DNA of 64,000 nt from Bacteroidales bacterium (GTDB lineage: Bacteria; Bacteroidota; Bacteroidia; Bacteroidales; FEN-979). This document shows positions 26,390 to 34,326 of the stretch, piece by piece. The DNA is taken from positions 1-64,000 of the forward strand of contig JALNWG010000014.1 in the NCBI GenBank assembly GCA_023231005.1, read 5' to 3'. Within the stretch, counting starts at the first letter, position 1. The number at the start of each line of letters is the position of its first letter. Made by a program: the position numbers and the translations under genes. The notes beneath the pieces are model-generated. The model had not been told where the DNA came from, ran no database searches, and was given only the letters and a program-made list of their open reading frames with translations.

Positions 26390-27690
26390 TATTTATTCAA
26401 GGGATTTTTAATGGTACGAAATGCAAACGTGATTACTACAGAGACTATAAAGAAGAGGGATAATTTAAAAATCTGGGGAAGAATCTCCATCAGACCACCC
26501 GAACGGATGAAAATGGTATAGTATCCGGTGAGAGCCCAGTTAAGGGGGCTAAACCCCGCCACAAGTTGCATTTTATCCGACATCAGATACATTGGCACAA
26601 AAAGTCCTCCTAGGGCGGCCATAATGATGATCGAAACAGCGCCAAAAGCAGCAGCTTGCTGATTGGTTGTTGCGATAGTGCCTACTAAAAGACCGTATCC
26701 CAACGCTGCCAGGGAAATAACAATGGTGACGACTGACAGCGCAAACAGATGATTACCAAGCACAAGGGGAACCGCATTAAACAAGGGGAGCAGGTAAATC
26801 CCGGTAAGAATCATCAGGATTGTTTGTAAGATACAAACGACAAGATAAACGGAAACCTTTGAAAATAAAAGTTTCATAAAGGAGACCGGTAAACTTTGTA
26901 TTCTGAACAAGCTGCCTTCTTGTCGTTCAGTCATCATGCTGTTTGTAAATGGAATGATGATAAAAAACATAGCAAATACGGCCCAGGAAGGGACATTATG
27001 CTGAGCTGTGTTTGGAATCTCTTCAGTTTTCTTAAAGGTTGGGAATACCTCTTTGAAATAAACCGATTCCTTGAAATTATGCTCAGGTGGCAGGTAATTT
27101 GGAAATATCCTGGACATTTCCTGGTTAAATGTTTGGAACACCATCTCAGTTTCAATTTTATAATTGAATTCCTTGATGTTGCTGAGAATGGCTGTCTGGA
27201 AGGATTTTTTGATGGTCGGATCAAAAAAAACCGTTACCGTATCCGCATTCTTCATCGGGATATTATTGATCAATAACGGATTGAACATCCCAAAACCAGA
27301 TAAAGTCTGGGCCACCATCAGACTGACATTAGCGCGAATTGATTTGGTGATTCCCTTTGGAATTACAATCCCGATGAGATAGTCGCCCTGCTTTACAGCT
27401 TCCCGGATAGATTTCTCAGTAACCCGGTTACCGTTCAGTGAATCGATAACTTCAAAAAAATTGGAATTTCGGAGACCTTTTCCGATTCTCAATCCTAAAG
27501 AATCTTTATCATTATCTAAAAAAAGTACTTTCATTCTTGATTCTCTGGTGATTGAACTATAGCCCACTTCCTGAAGTAATGACATGATTATGATCAGAAC
27601 CATGGGCATGATAAAGAGGATAATTAATCCGGCTTTATCTCGGAGTAGCAACAGTAACTCTTTTCTGAATCCGGCAAAAAATTTAAACAT
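26389..27690 (-). CDS. ABC-2 type transporter permease
   Basis: A 433-residue permease: one membrane helix at residues 20-40, a large extracytoplasmic domain up to about 230, and five or six helices from 230 to 420, the topology of ABC-2 exporters with a long first loop (YhhJ/NodJ style). SMMTERQEGSLFRIQSLPVS is the coupling region. It works with the ATPase encoded 11 bases upstream to export a hydrophobic product or lipid. In flexirubin-type loci such a pair often lies near the BtrH-like genes, as here. Confidence 0.87.
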   Translation of the reverse strand: MFKFFAGFRKELLLLLRDKAGLIILFIMPMVLIIIMSLLQEVGYSSITRESRMKVLFLDNDKDSLGLRIGKGLRNSNFFEVIDSLNGNRVTEKSIREAVKQGDYLIGIVIPKGITKSIRANVSLMVAQTLSGFGMFNPLLINNIPMKNADTVTVFFDPTIKKSFQTAILSNIKEFNYKIETEMVFQTFNQEMSRIFPNYLPPEHNFKESVYFKEVFPTFKKTEEIPNTAQHNVPSWAVFAMFFIIIPFTNSMMTERQEGSLFRIQSLPVSFMKLLFSKVSVYLVVCILQTILMILTGIYLLPLFNAVPLVLGNHLFALSVVTIVISLAALGYGLLVGTIATTNQQAAAFGAVSIIIMAALGGLFVPMYLMSDKMQLVAGFSPLNWALTGYYTIFIRSGGLMEILPQIFKLSLFFIVSVVITFAFRTIKNPLNK

Positions 27691-27701
27691 AGAATCTTAC
27701 T

Positions 27702-28454
27702 TTAGTCGCGGAGGTCTTTACCTGTAAGGTGTAAAAATATATTTTCAAGATTTTTAAATTCAGTATGATCTCCTAATAAATCTTTGGGATTCCCCAAAGA
27801 AATAATATTGCCACGATCTACGATGGCGACACGTGAACATAGATTTTCAGCCTCTTCCATATAGTGTGAGGTATAAATAATCGTAGTGCCGAGCTTATTG
27901 ATTTCATTCAGATAATCAAGGATCACTATTCTCGATTGTACATCAATTCCAACGGTGGGTTCATCCAGAAAAAGGACCTTAGGCTTATGTAAAAGACCAG
28001 CAATCAAATTAACCCGCCGCTTCATCCCTCCGGAATATGTAGTAATTTGGTTTTTGGCGACTTTTTCCAGTCCAAACACTTTCAAACAGTCATGGATCCG
28101 GTCGCGAAGTAAAGTTCCCCTAAGGCCATACATATTTCCAAAAAATGTAAGATTCTCAAGGGCAGAAAGGGTAGGATAGAGTGCAAGATCTTGGGGGACA
28201 ACTCCAATGATATGTTTAATTTTATCAAGATCTGAATGGATATCCCATCCATCAATAGTCACCTTTCCTTGGGTAGGAGGGAAGAGTCCACATAAAATGG
28301 AGATGGCTGTTGTCTTTCCTGCGCCATTGGGGCCAAGCAATCCGAAAATTTCATTACAAAAAATATCCAGTGAAATGGATTTGATTGCCGGTTCATCGTT
28401 TCCTTTATATGTTTTTGATAAATCCCTGATTTTAATAATTGGCTGATCGGACAT
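27702..28454 (-). CDS. ABC transporter ATP-binding protein
   Basis: A 250-residue ATPase with Walker A GPNGAGKTT, Q-loop VVPQD, signature YSGGMKRR, Walker B VLFLDEP and the switch histidine in YTSHY. It belongs to the CcmA/multidrug export group. The start comes directly after the BtrH-like gene's end and the stop is 11 bases before the permease gene; the three are probably co-transcribed. Confidence 0.92.
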   Translation of the reverse strand: MSDQPIIKIRDLSKTYKGNDEPAIKSISLDIFCNEIFGLLGPNGAGKTTAISILCGLFPPTQGKVTIDGWDIHSDLDKIKHIIGVVPQDLALYPTLSALENLTFFGNMYGLRGTLLRDRIHDCLKVFGLEKVAKNQITTYSGGMKRRVNLIAGLLHKPKVLFLDEPTVGIDVQSRIVILDYLNEINKLGTTIIYTSHYMEEAENLCSRVAIVDRGNIISLGNPKDLLGDHTEFKNLENIFLHLTGKDLRD

Positions 28455-29474
28455 CTAAATTTTGATTTTATCTAATTTCCTGTACACTTTTTCCTCCATT
28501 TCTGCAATTTCAAACAGCCTATTTCCCAACATCCCATAATCTTCCTGGGGGGCAGCGCGGTTCTTACAGTTTTTAGCTCCTATATAAGTAAACTCCCGCC
28601 ACTGATTAGCCGTTTTTCCCATCATATCTGAAGCTTCCAATAATTCACTATTATTCAACAGTTCCCCAGATTCTTTAAGAAATGCACCATAGATGTAACG
28701 GAAACCAGCTCCTCCGGTACCAAAATCCTCTGCCATACGGAGAATTTGTCCAAGATAAAAAGAAGCTTTGTCATTACCATGTTTACGAGGCCATTTTTTA
28801 AGATCACGCGACAACCAACGTAATCCCTTTACACCGATTAACGGGAAAGGAATTTTAATCATCTCGTACACCGTCTTTTTAATCCCGGCAGCGATGGCTG
28901 ATTTCATATCCAATTCTTTGGGGACGTTATTGATCCAATACATTTTTCCATTGGGTGCAAAGGGACCTTTAGCATATCTGACCCTCAGCAGATCTTCGTA
29001 TGAAAGTACCTGAGTATCTTCCATCACGGTATCACTAATATGGTAAAGATTTCCTTCCTTACCGAAACAAACAAAATTATGCATATTGTAATGCATCCTG
29101 TATTCGGGAGGAAAAAAAGTGATGTTAAAAGTCCCGACCTGCATTCCGGTAGGGATCCCTCTTTCAAGGTTACGGTCAAGCGCCAGCATGGACTCTTTTG
29201 GATCCCTGATTTTTTTTACCACGGTAGCATCGATATTCAGATACTTAGCGGAACGGTGGAAAACCACATTGGGTAGATTCCGGAAAGATATCATTGGAGC
29301 ATACTGAACTTTTAAAAAAGGTATATAGCTAAAATACAAACCATTTCCAATCCCAAATGCCATTGGTTCTGATAAATCATGACCATAAAAGTTCAGTAAA
29401 TTAGAAGTAGCGCCACTCTCGCAATGCCCAGCCTGCCTGTGAGTATAATTGAGTATAATTTTATTGGTTTCCAT
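28455..29474 (-). CDS. BtrH-like acyltransferase (C39-type fold), copy 2
   Basis: A 339-residue protein with the BtrH N-terminal domain: HRQAGHCESG gives the likely nucleophile Cys18, with YRMHYNMHNF (His) and HISDTVM (Asp) completing a papain/C39-type Cys-His-Asp set. BtrH of butirosin biosynthesis moves an acyl group from an ACP to an amine; the homologous domain is found in Bacteroidota flexirubin-type loci and may join a polyene or fatty acyl chain to a lipid or amine. It is the second of two tandem copies (the other is 29933-30934), each preceded by a small unknown gene. No signal peptide, so it is cytoplasmic. Confidence 0.82.
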   Translation of the reverse strand: METNKIILNYTHRQAGHCESGATSNLLNFYGHDLSEPMAFGIGNGLYFSYIPFLKVQYAPMISFRNLPNVVFHRSAKYLNIDATVVKKIRDPKESMLALDRNLERGIPTGMQVGTFNITFFPPEYRMHYNMHNFVCFGKEGNLYHISDTVMEDTQVLSYEDLLRVRYAKGPFAPNGKMYWINNVPKELDMKSAIAAGIKKTVYEMIKIPFPLIGVKGLRWLSRDLKKWPRKHGNDKASFYLGQILRMAEDFGTGGAGFRYIYGAFLKESGELLNNSELLEASDMMGKTANQWREFTYIGAKNCKNRAAPQEDYGMLGNRLFEIAEMEEKVYRKLDKIKI

Positions 29475-29488
29475 AGAATTTGGTTGAA

Positions 29489-29884
29489 TTATTCAACTTT
29501 GGTTAATTTGTTAACCCCAATGTTGAAGGCATCGGCATATTTCTGCAAAATTTTTCTGTTCAATCGTTTAAACATAAATGGTTTAAAATGAAGTTTCACC
29601 CGCCAGATCGAAATTCCAGTCAACATAGACAAGGAAAGTGGGTCCATCAGATTTTTTTCCATATAATAAACAATCGGACTGACTTTCCCAATAATTACTT
29701 TTTGTCTGGCATTTTCGATTCGGTCATTAAAAACATCCCAGGCTTGCTGTAAAATGACACGATCCGGTTCTCCATGGAACCCAACGGTTTTCTTGAATTT
29801 CCCGTTTTCATCATAAGAATAAAGTAATTCCCTTGATTTCCCGTGTCGTTGGTCTTTGTAAACAGGATTAGTAGGATCGTCCAT
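29489..29884 (-). CDS. Small unknown protein paired with BtrH-like gene, copy 2
   Basis: A 131-residue protein with no recognised function. It shares several blocks with the 127-residue protein at 30958-31341: a charged N-terminus with RELLYSYDE, then GKVSPIVYYMEK, a WRVKLHFKP segment and LQKYADAFNI near the end. The last third looks like an amphipathic helix-turn-helix region and could bind DNA, protein or a lipid, but nothing decides this. Each copy sits directly upstream of a BtrH-like gene (14-base gap here), so it is most likely a partner or cofactor-like subunit of that enzyme. Confidence 0.75.
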   Translation of the reverse strand: MDDPTNPVYKDQRHGKSRELLYSYDENGKFKKTVGFHGEPDRVILQQAWDVFNDRIENARQKVIIGKVSPIVYYMEKNLMDPLSLSMLTGISIWRVKLHFKPFMFKRLNRKILQKYADAFNIGVNKLTKVE

Positions 29885-29932
29885 TTCTGTTTGTTTTTTG
29901 CAAGAAAACCTTTCGGCGCGAAAGTAGAAATA

Positions 29933-30934
29933 TTATTTGATTTTGGCCAATTTCCGAAAAATCTTCTCTTCTCTATCGGCACATTCTAATAACATATCTG
30001 CTAAATAATCATACGATTGTTCTGGTTTCCCTCTTTTTTTACAATGCCGGGAGCCCAGATAAGAAAAATCGCGCCATTTATTGGCATTTTCTCCCATTTC
30101 AAGAGACATTTCCTTAAGCCAATCCTGGTTTAATACCCGTGATGCTTCATCTAGAAAAGCGCCATAGATAAATCGGAATCCTGCTCCAGCTGTACCGACC
30201 TCTTCCTCCATTCGTAATACCTGACCTAAATAGTAAGAAGCTTTCTCAGGACCAAGGTTTTTTTCCCATTTCCGCATTCTCTTTGAGAGATACCGGATTC
30301 CTTTGACTCCGACAAGTGGAAAAGGGATTCCGATCATATTGTTGGCCGTTTTATTGATTCCTTTAATAATAGCAGGTTTTAGATCAATGTATGAGGGGAC
30401 ATACGTAGGATAATACATACGGCCCTGAGGAGCAAATGTCCCTTTAGCAAAACGAACCCGCATCAGATCGTTATAACTGATTTCGACCGGATTTTCCATC
30501 AAAGTATCGCTGATAAAATATGTTCCGTTGTCATGACCATACACTACCATATTGTGCATGTTATAATGCATCCTGTATTCCGGAGGAAAAAATGGAAGAT
30601 GGAAAGTGCCTACTTGTAACCCGACAGGGAATCCCTTGTCGAGCACTTCATTCAGTTTATCCATTGATTCTTTAGGATTGCGGAAACGGTGAATTTCGGC
30701 TTTCACCCCAAGTACTTTCGTAGTCATGTCAAAAACCATCCCGGGCCAGACACGGAAAGAAGTGGTAGGAGCATGTTGCATTTTCATAAATGGCAAATAG
30801 CTAAAGAACAACCCGGCTCCGATACCAAAAACCATGGGTTCGCTGATCTTATACTTATAATAATTTAAAAGATTGGATGTTACTCCACTTTCACAATGCC
30901 CTGCCTGCCGATGCTCATAATCTAATTTTATCAT
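29933..30934 (-). CDS. BtrH-like acyltransferase (C39-type fold), copy 1
   Basis: A 333-residue paralogue of 28455-29474. The nucleophile motif is HRQAGHCESG with Cys14; YRMHYNMHNM and FISDTLM supply His and Asp. The two copies share long blocks (GIRYLSKRMRKW versus GLRWLSRDLKKW, RMEEEVGTAGAGFR versus RMAEDFGTGGAGFR) and very likely arose by tandem duplication. Both keep the full predicted triad, so both may be active, perhaps on different acyl donors or acceptors. Gap to the preceding small gene is 23 bases. Confidence 0.83.
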   Translation of the reverse strand: MIKLDYEHRQAGHCESGVTSNLLNYYKYKISEPMVFGIGAGLFFSYLPFMKMQHAPTTSFRVWPGMVFDMTTKVLGVKAEIHRFRNPKESMDKLNEVLDKGFPVGLQVGTFHLPFFPPEYRMHYNMHNMVVYGHDNGTYFISDTLMENPVEISYNDLMRVRFAKGTFAPQGRMYYPTYVPSYIDLKPAIIKGINKTANNMIGIPFPLVGVKGIRYLSKRMRKWEKNLGPEKASYYLGQVLRMEEEVGTAGAGFRFIYGAFLDEASRVLNQDWLKEMSLEMGENANKWRDFSYLGSRHCKKRGKPEQSYDYLADMLLECADREEKIFRKLAKIK

Positions 30935-30957
30935 CTAGTAGTTTTCTGTATGTATGT

Positions 30958-31341
30958 TTAAAAAATCGGGTTTTTCAATTCCTCAACTGGTATGTTAAAA
31001 ATGGAAGCATATTTTTTAAGGAGTTCAGGTTTCAGCTTATTGAACCCTTTTGGTTTTAAATGATGCTTGACCCGCCATGACCAAATCTCCATATAAGCCG
31101 CCAGCATGGGCACTTCCATGAGGGCTTTCTCCATATAATATGCAATCGGACTAAGTTTTCCATTGATGATCTGCTGCTTAACCTGTTCCAAACGTTGTTC
31201 AGCGGCATCCCAGCTTTGCTTGATAATTGTTTGATTTTCGACAACTTGATAATCAACCTTCTGGGTATATCCCTTTTCCTTATCGAAATAATAAAAAAGT
31301 TCCCGGTTATATTTATAAATTGGATCTTCGTTTGTTTCCAT
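30958..31341 (-). CDS. Small unknown protein paired with BtrH-like gene, copy 1
   Basis: A 127-residue paralogue of the protein at 29489-29884. Shared blocks are RELFYYFDK, GKLSPIAYYMEKALM, a WRVKHHLKP segment and LLKKYASIFNIPVEEL. The protein is charged, cytoplasmic by sequence, and predicted mainly helical. It comes five bases after the ApeP-like gene's neighbour and directly before a BtrH-like gene. I know of no assigned function for the family; the repeated linkage is the best clue. Confidence 0.75.
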   Translation of the reverse strand: METNEDPIYKYNRELFYYFDKEKGYTQKVDYQVVENQTIIKQSWDAAEQRLEQVKQQIINGKLSPIAYYMEKALMEVPMLAAYMEIWSWRVKHHLKPKGFNKLKPELLKKYASIFNIPVEELKNPIF

Positions 31342-31346
31342 ATAGA

Positions 31347-31760
31347 TTACTTGTCTAACAGAAATATTTTCAATTCACAAGAAGCAATGATTTTCTGATC
31401 AATAGAAATCGTTCCTTCCACGACAGTAGCATCAAAAATTTCATGTGTTACCGTAACAGATGTCCTGATTTCTTGTCCTACAGCCGGAAATGAATTTATT
31501 TTGAGGTTTCTTATCCCTCCAATGAAACCCATCGGAGGGTTTTTTCCTGTATGTCCTGGCTTTGACCCTACGCCGGCAGCGGCTGTTTGTGCCATATTCT
31601 CAATCAAACCAGGTTCACGGAAAAGTCCATTCTCAAGAAAAACATTTTCAGGACAAATATGAAATGACGTAACAGTTGTTTTTCCGGAGATGTCGATCAC
31701 CTTATCAACCATTACCATCGGTGGTTTTTGAGGGATATTTATTTTTTCAAATGATGCCAT
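31347..31760 (-). CDS. ApeP-like hotdog dehydratase subunit (Glu present, His replaced)
   Basis: A 137-residue hotdog protein. PPMVMVDKVIDIS near residue 13 is a FabZ/ApeP-type N-terminus, and GLIENMAQTAAAGVG keeps the catalytic acidic residue of FabZ. The histidine-containing HFPG loop is missing, this segment reading FLENGLFREPG. It is therefore the counterpart of the protein at 16745-17131, which has the His but not the acid. In aryl polyene biosynthesis ApeI and ApeP form a mixed dehydratase whose active site uses one residue from each. Its start overlaps the end of the upstream radical SAM gene by 22 bases. Confidence 0.8.
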   Translation of the reverse strand: MASFEKINIPQKPPMVMVDKVIDISGKTTVTSFHICPENVFLENGLFREPGLIENMAQTAAAGVGSKPGHTGKNPPMGFIGGIRNLKINSFPAVGQEIRTSVTVTHEIFDATVVEGTISIDQKIIASCELKIFLLDK

Positions 31761-33097
31761 AGAGATCCTTTTCTTTTTCTTTTCCGCATCCGGTTCATCG
31801 CCGTAGCTACATCTTCATCAGGAAAAACCCACCGGCGCCCGGTATTATCAGCACGTTCCTTTAAAGTGTTGTAATTAATTTCCGGTGCAATATAATAGAC
31901 AGGTTCGAGAAGATCATCTTCGGGGTGAACGATTCCTTCTGCCAAGGCCAGTTTATGCAACTCTGTTCCAGGGTATATACGCATTCCTACAAAAGGGAAG
32001 AAAACCGTATTTCCAATCCGCTTGGAATTCTCAAAGCTTTCGTTGATGGTTGATTCAGTTTCACCATATCCTCCAATAATCATAAAATGACAAAAGTAAA
32101 TGCCAACCTGATTACAAAAGTCTGAAACTTTTACAACTTCTTCGACATTGAAATGTTTTCCATAATGCTTTAAGGTAGTATCAGAAAGTGATTCAGTTCC
32201 GAATTCTATATGAGTCAAGCCTGCGTCAGCATATAATTTTAAATCTTCCAGTGAAAGGTTATATGGTGCAAAATAAGCGCCCCAGTGAATTGGAAGTTTT
32301 GAATCGATGATTTTCCTTGCCAGTTCTCTGTTGAACGGGTTACTAATATTGAAAATCGAATCGGTAAAAAACACATAATTGATCTGATGGTTGTAATAGA
32401 GATCAGACAAGGTGTGCAGAATTTTATCAGAATCCAAAGTCCTGACCTGCTGACCTTCAATAAGCGGATAGGTACAATAGATGCAATGGTATGGGCAGCC
32501 TCTTTTTGTTTGAACATTGACCATACCTGCTTTATCCCAGTAAAAGCGTATCAGATTGTTATCAAACTCCAGGTCGGGCTGGTGAATAAAATGATTTCTA
32601 TTATTGACAACTACTTCGCTATCTTTCCGGTAAACCAGACCATCAATGTGCAAGTCAGCTGCACCATTATCTAAGGAAACCAGTAATTGGTAAAAACTCT
32701 CTTCTCCTTCTCCGCGAATACCGAAATCCGGTTGAAAAAATGAGAACAACTCCCGGGGATAGATCGAAAATGCAGATCCACCGATAATAACCGGAACGAT
32801 AGTCGTTTCCCGGATGGCATCCAAAATACTTTTATAGCCTTTGATAAAACTCTCCTGACTGTAAAAATTTACGTCATCAATATTACGGAACGACAAGCCA
32901 ATATAATCGGGCAGGAATTCTGTTAGATAAGATTTGAAAGATTCAATAGAATTCAGGTTAAAATCAAAGATATGGATCTGATATGCGGGCAATCGTTTTT
33001 GAAGATACGTACACAGGTAAGATACACCCAATGGATATACGGGGTACGGATTAACATATCGGTTGGCAGAAACGAAGAGTAATTTTTTTTCATTCAT
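31739..33097 (-). CDS. B12-binding radical SAM protein (4 of 4), lipid-biosynthesis type
   Basis: A 452-residue cobalamin-type radical SAM enzyme. KKLLFVSANR ... YPLGVSYLC opens the B12 domain, IIGGSAFSIYP lies near residue 110, and CPYHCIYC gives cluster cysteines 201, 205 and 208. The layout matches the enzymes annotated as lipid-biosynthesis B12/radical SAM proteins in Bacteroidota. It is more like the plus-strand enzyme at 6866-8269 than like the other two. It is placed between an acyltransferase and a dehydratase gene, which ties it to acyl or polyene modification. Exact chemistry unknown. Confidence 0.87.
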   Translation of the reverse strand: MNEKKLLFVSANRYVNPYPVYPLGVSYLCTYLQKRLPAYQIHIFDFNLNSIESFKSYLTEFLPDYIGLSFRNIDDVNFYSQESFIKGYKSILDAIRETTIVPVIIGGSAFSIYPRELFSFFQPDFGIRGEGEESFYQLLVSLDNGAADLHIDGLVYRKDSEVVVNNRNHFIHQPDLEFDNNLIRFYWDKAGMVNVQTKRGCPYHCIYCTYPLIEGQQVRTLDSDKILHTLSDLYYNHQINYVFFTDSIFNISNPFNRELARKIIDSKLPIHWGAYFAPYNLSLEDLKLYADAGLTHIEFGTESLSDTTLKHYGKHFNVEEVVKVSDFCNQVGIYFCHFMIIGGYGETESTINESFENSKRIGNTVFFPFVGMRIYPGTELHKLALAEGIVHPEDDLLEPVYYIAPEINYNTLKERADNTGRRWVFPDEDVATAMNRMRKRKRKGSLWHHLKK

Positions 33098-33098
33098 A

Positions 33099-34019
33099 TC
33101 AGTTCAGCCCTTCCTTTTTCATTAATCCTACTTCCGGGAGTTTCCAAAAATCATAATAATTGAACCATTGAAGTGGATATTTGGTGATTATTTCTTCTAA
33201 TTTTCCAACAAATATTTTGATTGCATTTCCCAAAAGGAGATCGCGTTGTTGAAGGTTTCGCGAATAAGGAATATGTAAAAGAGGGGTTGCATAAAAATGA
33301 TAATGACTCTTTGTTTCTTTTATGGCAAATACATAAGAGACGGGAACGTTAAATTTCGCAGCCATATTTACAGGGCCTAATGGAAAAGCGGCTAACTTTC
33401 CTAAAAAGGGGAGATTGACCGTTTTATTACCTTCCATAAAGCGGTCACCATGCATTGCAACGATCTCTTTATTCGACAGTGCTTGCTTTACTTCCAACAG
33501 ATGTGAATAGTCATCACGGATCACAATGAAGTGGACATTCCTGTTTGTCATTACATCCGAAAGGTATCTCTTGATTTGTTGATGTTCTGCATCAAATACA
33601 ATGATATTGATCTTCTTTTCCAACCGGTTCAGTAATTGCCCGGCGATTTCCCAATTCCCAAGATGAGCGCTGATTAATAATCCGCCATTATCCATTTTCC
33701 GAAGAAACTCTTCTCCTTCAAAATTAAAAGTAAGATTTGCCTGGAAGTCGGACAACATAGCAATTTTATCGATTAAAATCTGCCCAAAAAGGTAATAATT
33801 ACGATAAATGCTAATGATTGATTTCAAAGGCCCATATTTCTGCATTTTATTAAAATAAGTATAAAGGGCATGAAAGGCCTTACCAGAAGCAAAAAGAAAA
33901 TAAAAAACGACGAAATACAGCAGAAAATATGCAAAAGAAATCCCCAAATGTTTGAGAGACCAAACAAAAATCTTATATCCCAGAACCCCTCCACGGGTTT
34001 TGCCTTCCCATGATGACAT
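33099..34019 (-). CDS. LpxL/HtrB-like lysophospholipid acyltransferase
   Basis: A 306-residue membrane-associated acyltransferase with an N-terminal hydrophobic helix (about residues 25-45) and the HX4E motif in SAHLGNWEIAG, typical of the lipid A secondary acyltransferases (LpxL/LpxM). MHGDRFMEG is the second block. Aryl polyene loci carry such an enzyme to attach an acyl or aryl-polyene chain to a lipid headgroup. It lies between the radical SAM gene (one-base gap) and ACP 3 (six-base gap), suggesting that it takes its acyl donor from that ACP. Confidence 0.88.
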   Translation of the reverse strand: MSSWEGKTRGGVLGYKIFVWSLKHLGISFAYFLLYFVVFYFLFASGKAFHALYTYFNKMQKYGPLKSIISIYRNYYLFGQILIDKIAMLSDFQANLTFNFEGEEFLRKMDNGGLLISAHLGNWEIAGQLLNRLEKKINIIVFDAEHQQIKRYLSDVMTNRNVHFIVIRDDYSHLLEVKQALSNKEIVAMHGDRFMEGNKTVNLPFLGKLAAFPLGPVNMAAKFNVPVSYVFAIKETKSHYHFYATPLLHIPYSRNLQQRDLLLGNAIKIFVGKLEEIITKYPLQWFNYYDFWKLPEVGLMKKEGLN

Positions 34020-34025
34020 TAATTA

Positions 34026-34274
34026 TTAATTTGGATGAAAACGATTGATTACGTAATTATAAAAGTCCTGCAAGGTTTTTACATCGGCCATCTCTTCGGC
34101 TTTCATTTTAAAGCCAAAGTTATTTTCAATGATAACGAACAAATCGACAAAGTCGAGGCTGTCGATACCAAGATCCTTTTTTAGATCGGCAGAGGGAGTA
34201 ATCTGAGTACCATCAATTTCTATTTCATCGATCAGGAGTTGGTTTATCTTCCTGATAATCTCATTGTTTTGCAT
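34026..34274 (-). CDS. Acyl carrier protein (ACP 3)
   Basis: An 82-residue ACP with LGIDSLDFVDLF and pantetheine Ser39. I start it at the ATG at 34274 (MQNNEII); the longer open frame up to 34424 overlaps the KAS I gene antiparallel in sense and codes for a non-ACP-like, proline-rich stretch. A TAnnTTTG-like promoter element sits 20 bases upstream. It is flanked by the KAS I-type synthase and the acyltransferase. Confidence 0.88.
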   Translation of the reverse strand: MQNNEIIRKINQLLIDEIEIDGTQITPSADLKKDLGIDSLDFVDLFVIIENNFGFKMKAEEMADVKTLQDFYNYVINRFHPN

Positions 34275-34293
34275 CCTTGTTGGAATTACGAGG

Positions 34294-34301
34294 CAAAAAT
34301 A
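34294..34301 (-). promoter_or_regulatory. Candidate -7 element before ACP 3
   Basis: TATTTTTG on the minus strand fits TAnnTTTG and lies in a 52-base gap, with a predicted leader of about 14 bases. It also argues for the shorter ACP start. The A/T-rich composition makes it weak evidence on its own. Confidence 0.35.
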
Positions 34302-34326
34302 AGATTTTTTTTCAAAGAAACCAGTA

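Noticed and set aside
28455..30934. C39 peptidase or peptide-export system, because BtrH-like fold and ABC transporter are neighbours
   Set aside because: The ABC protein has no C39 domain, no precursor peptide is present, and the Cys block HRQAGHCESG is of the BtrH acyltransferase type.
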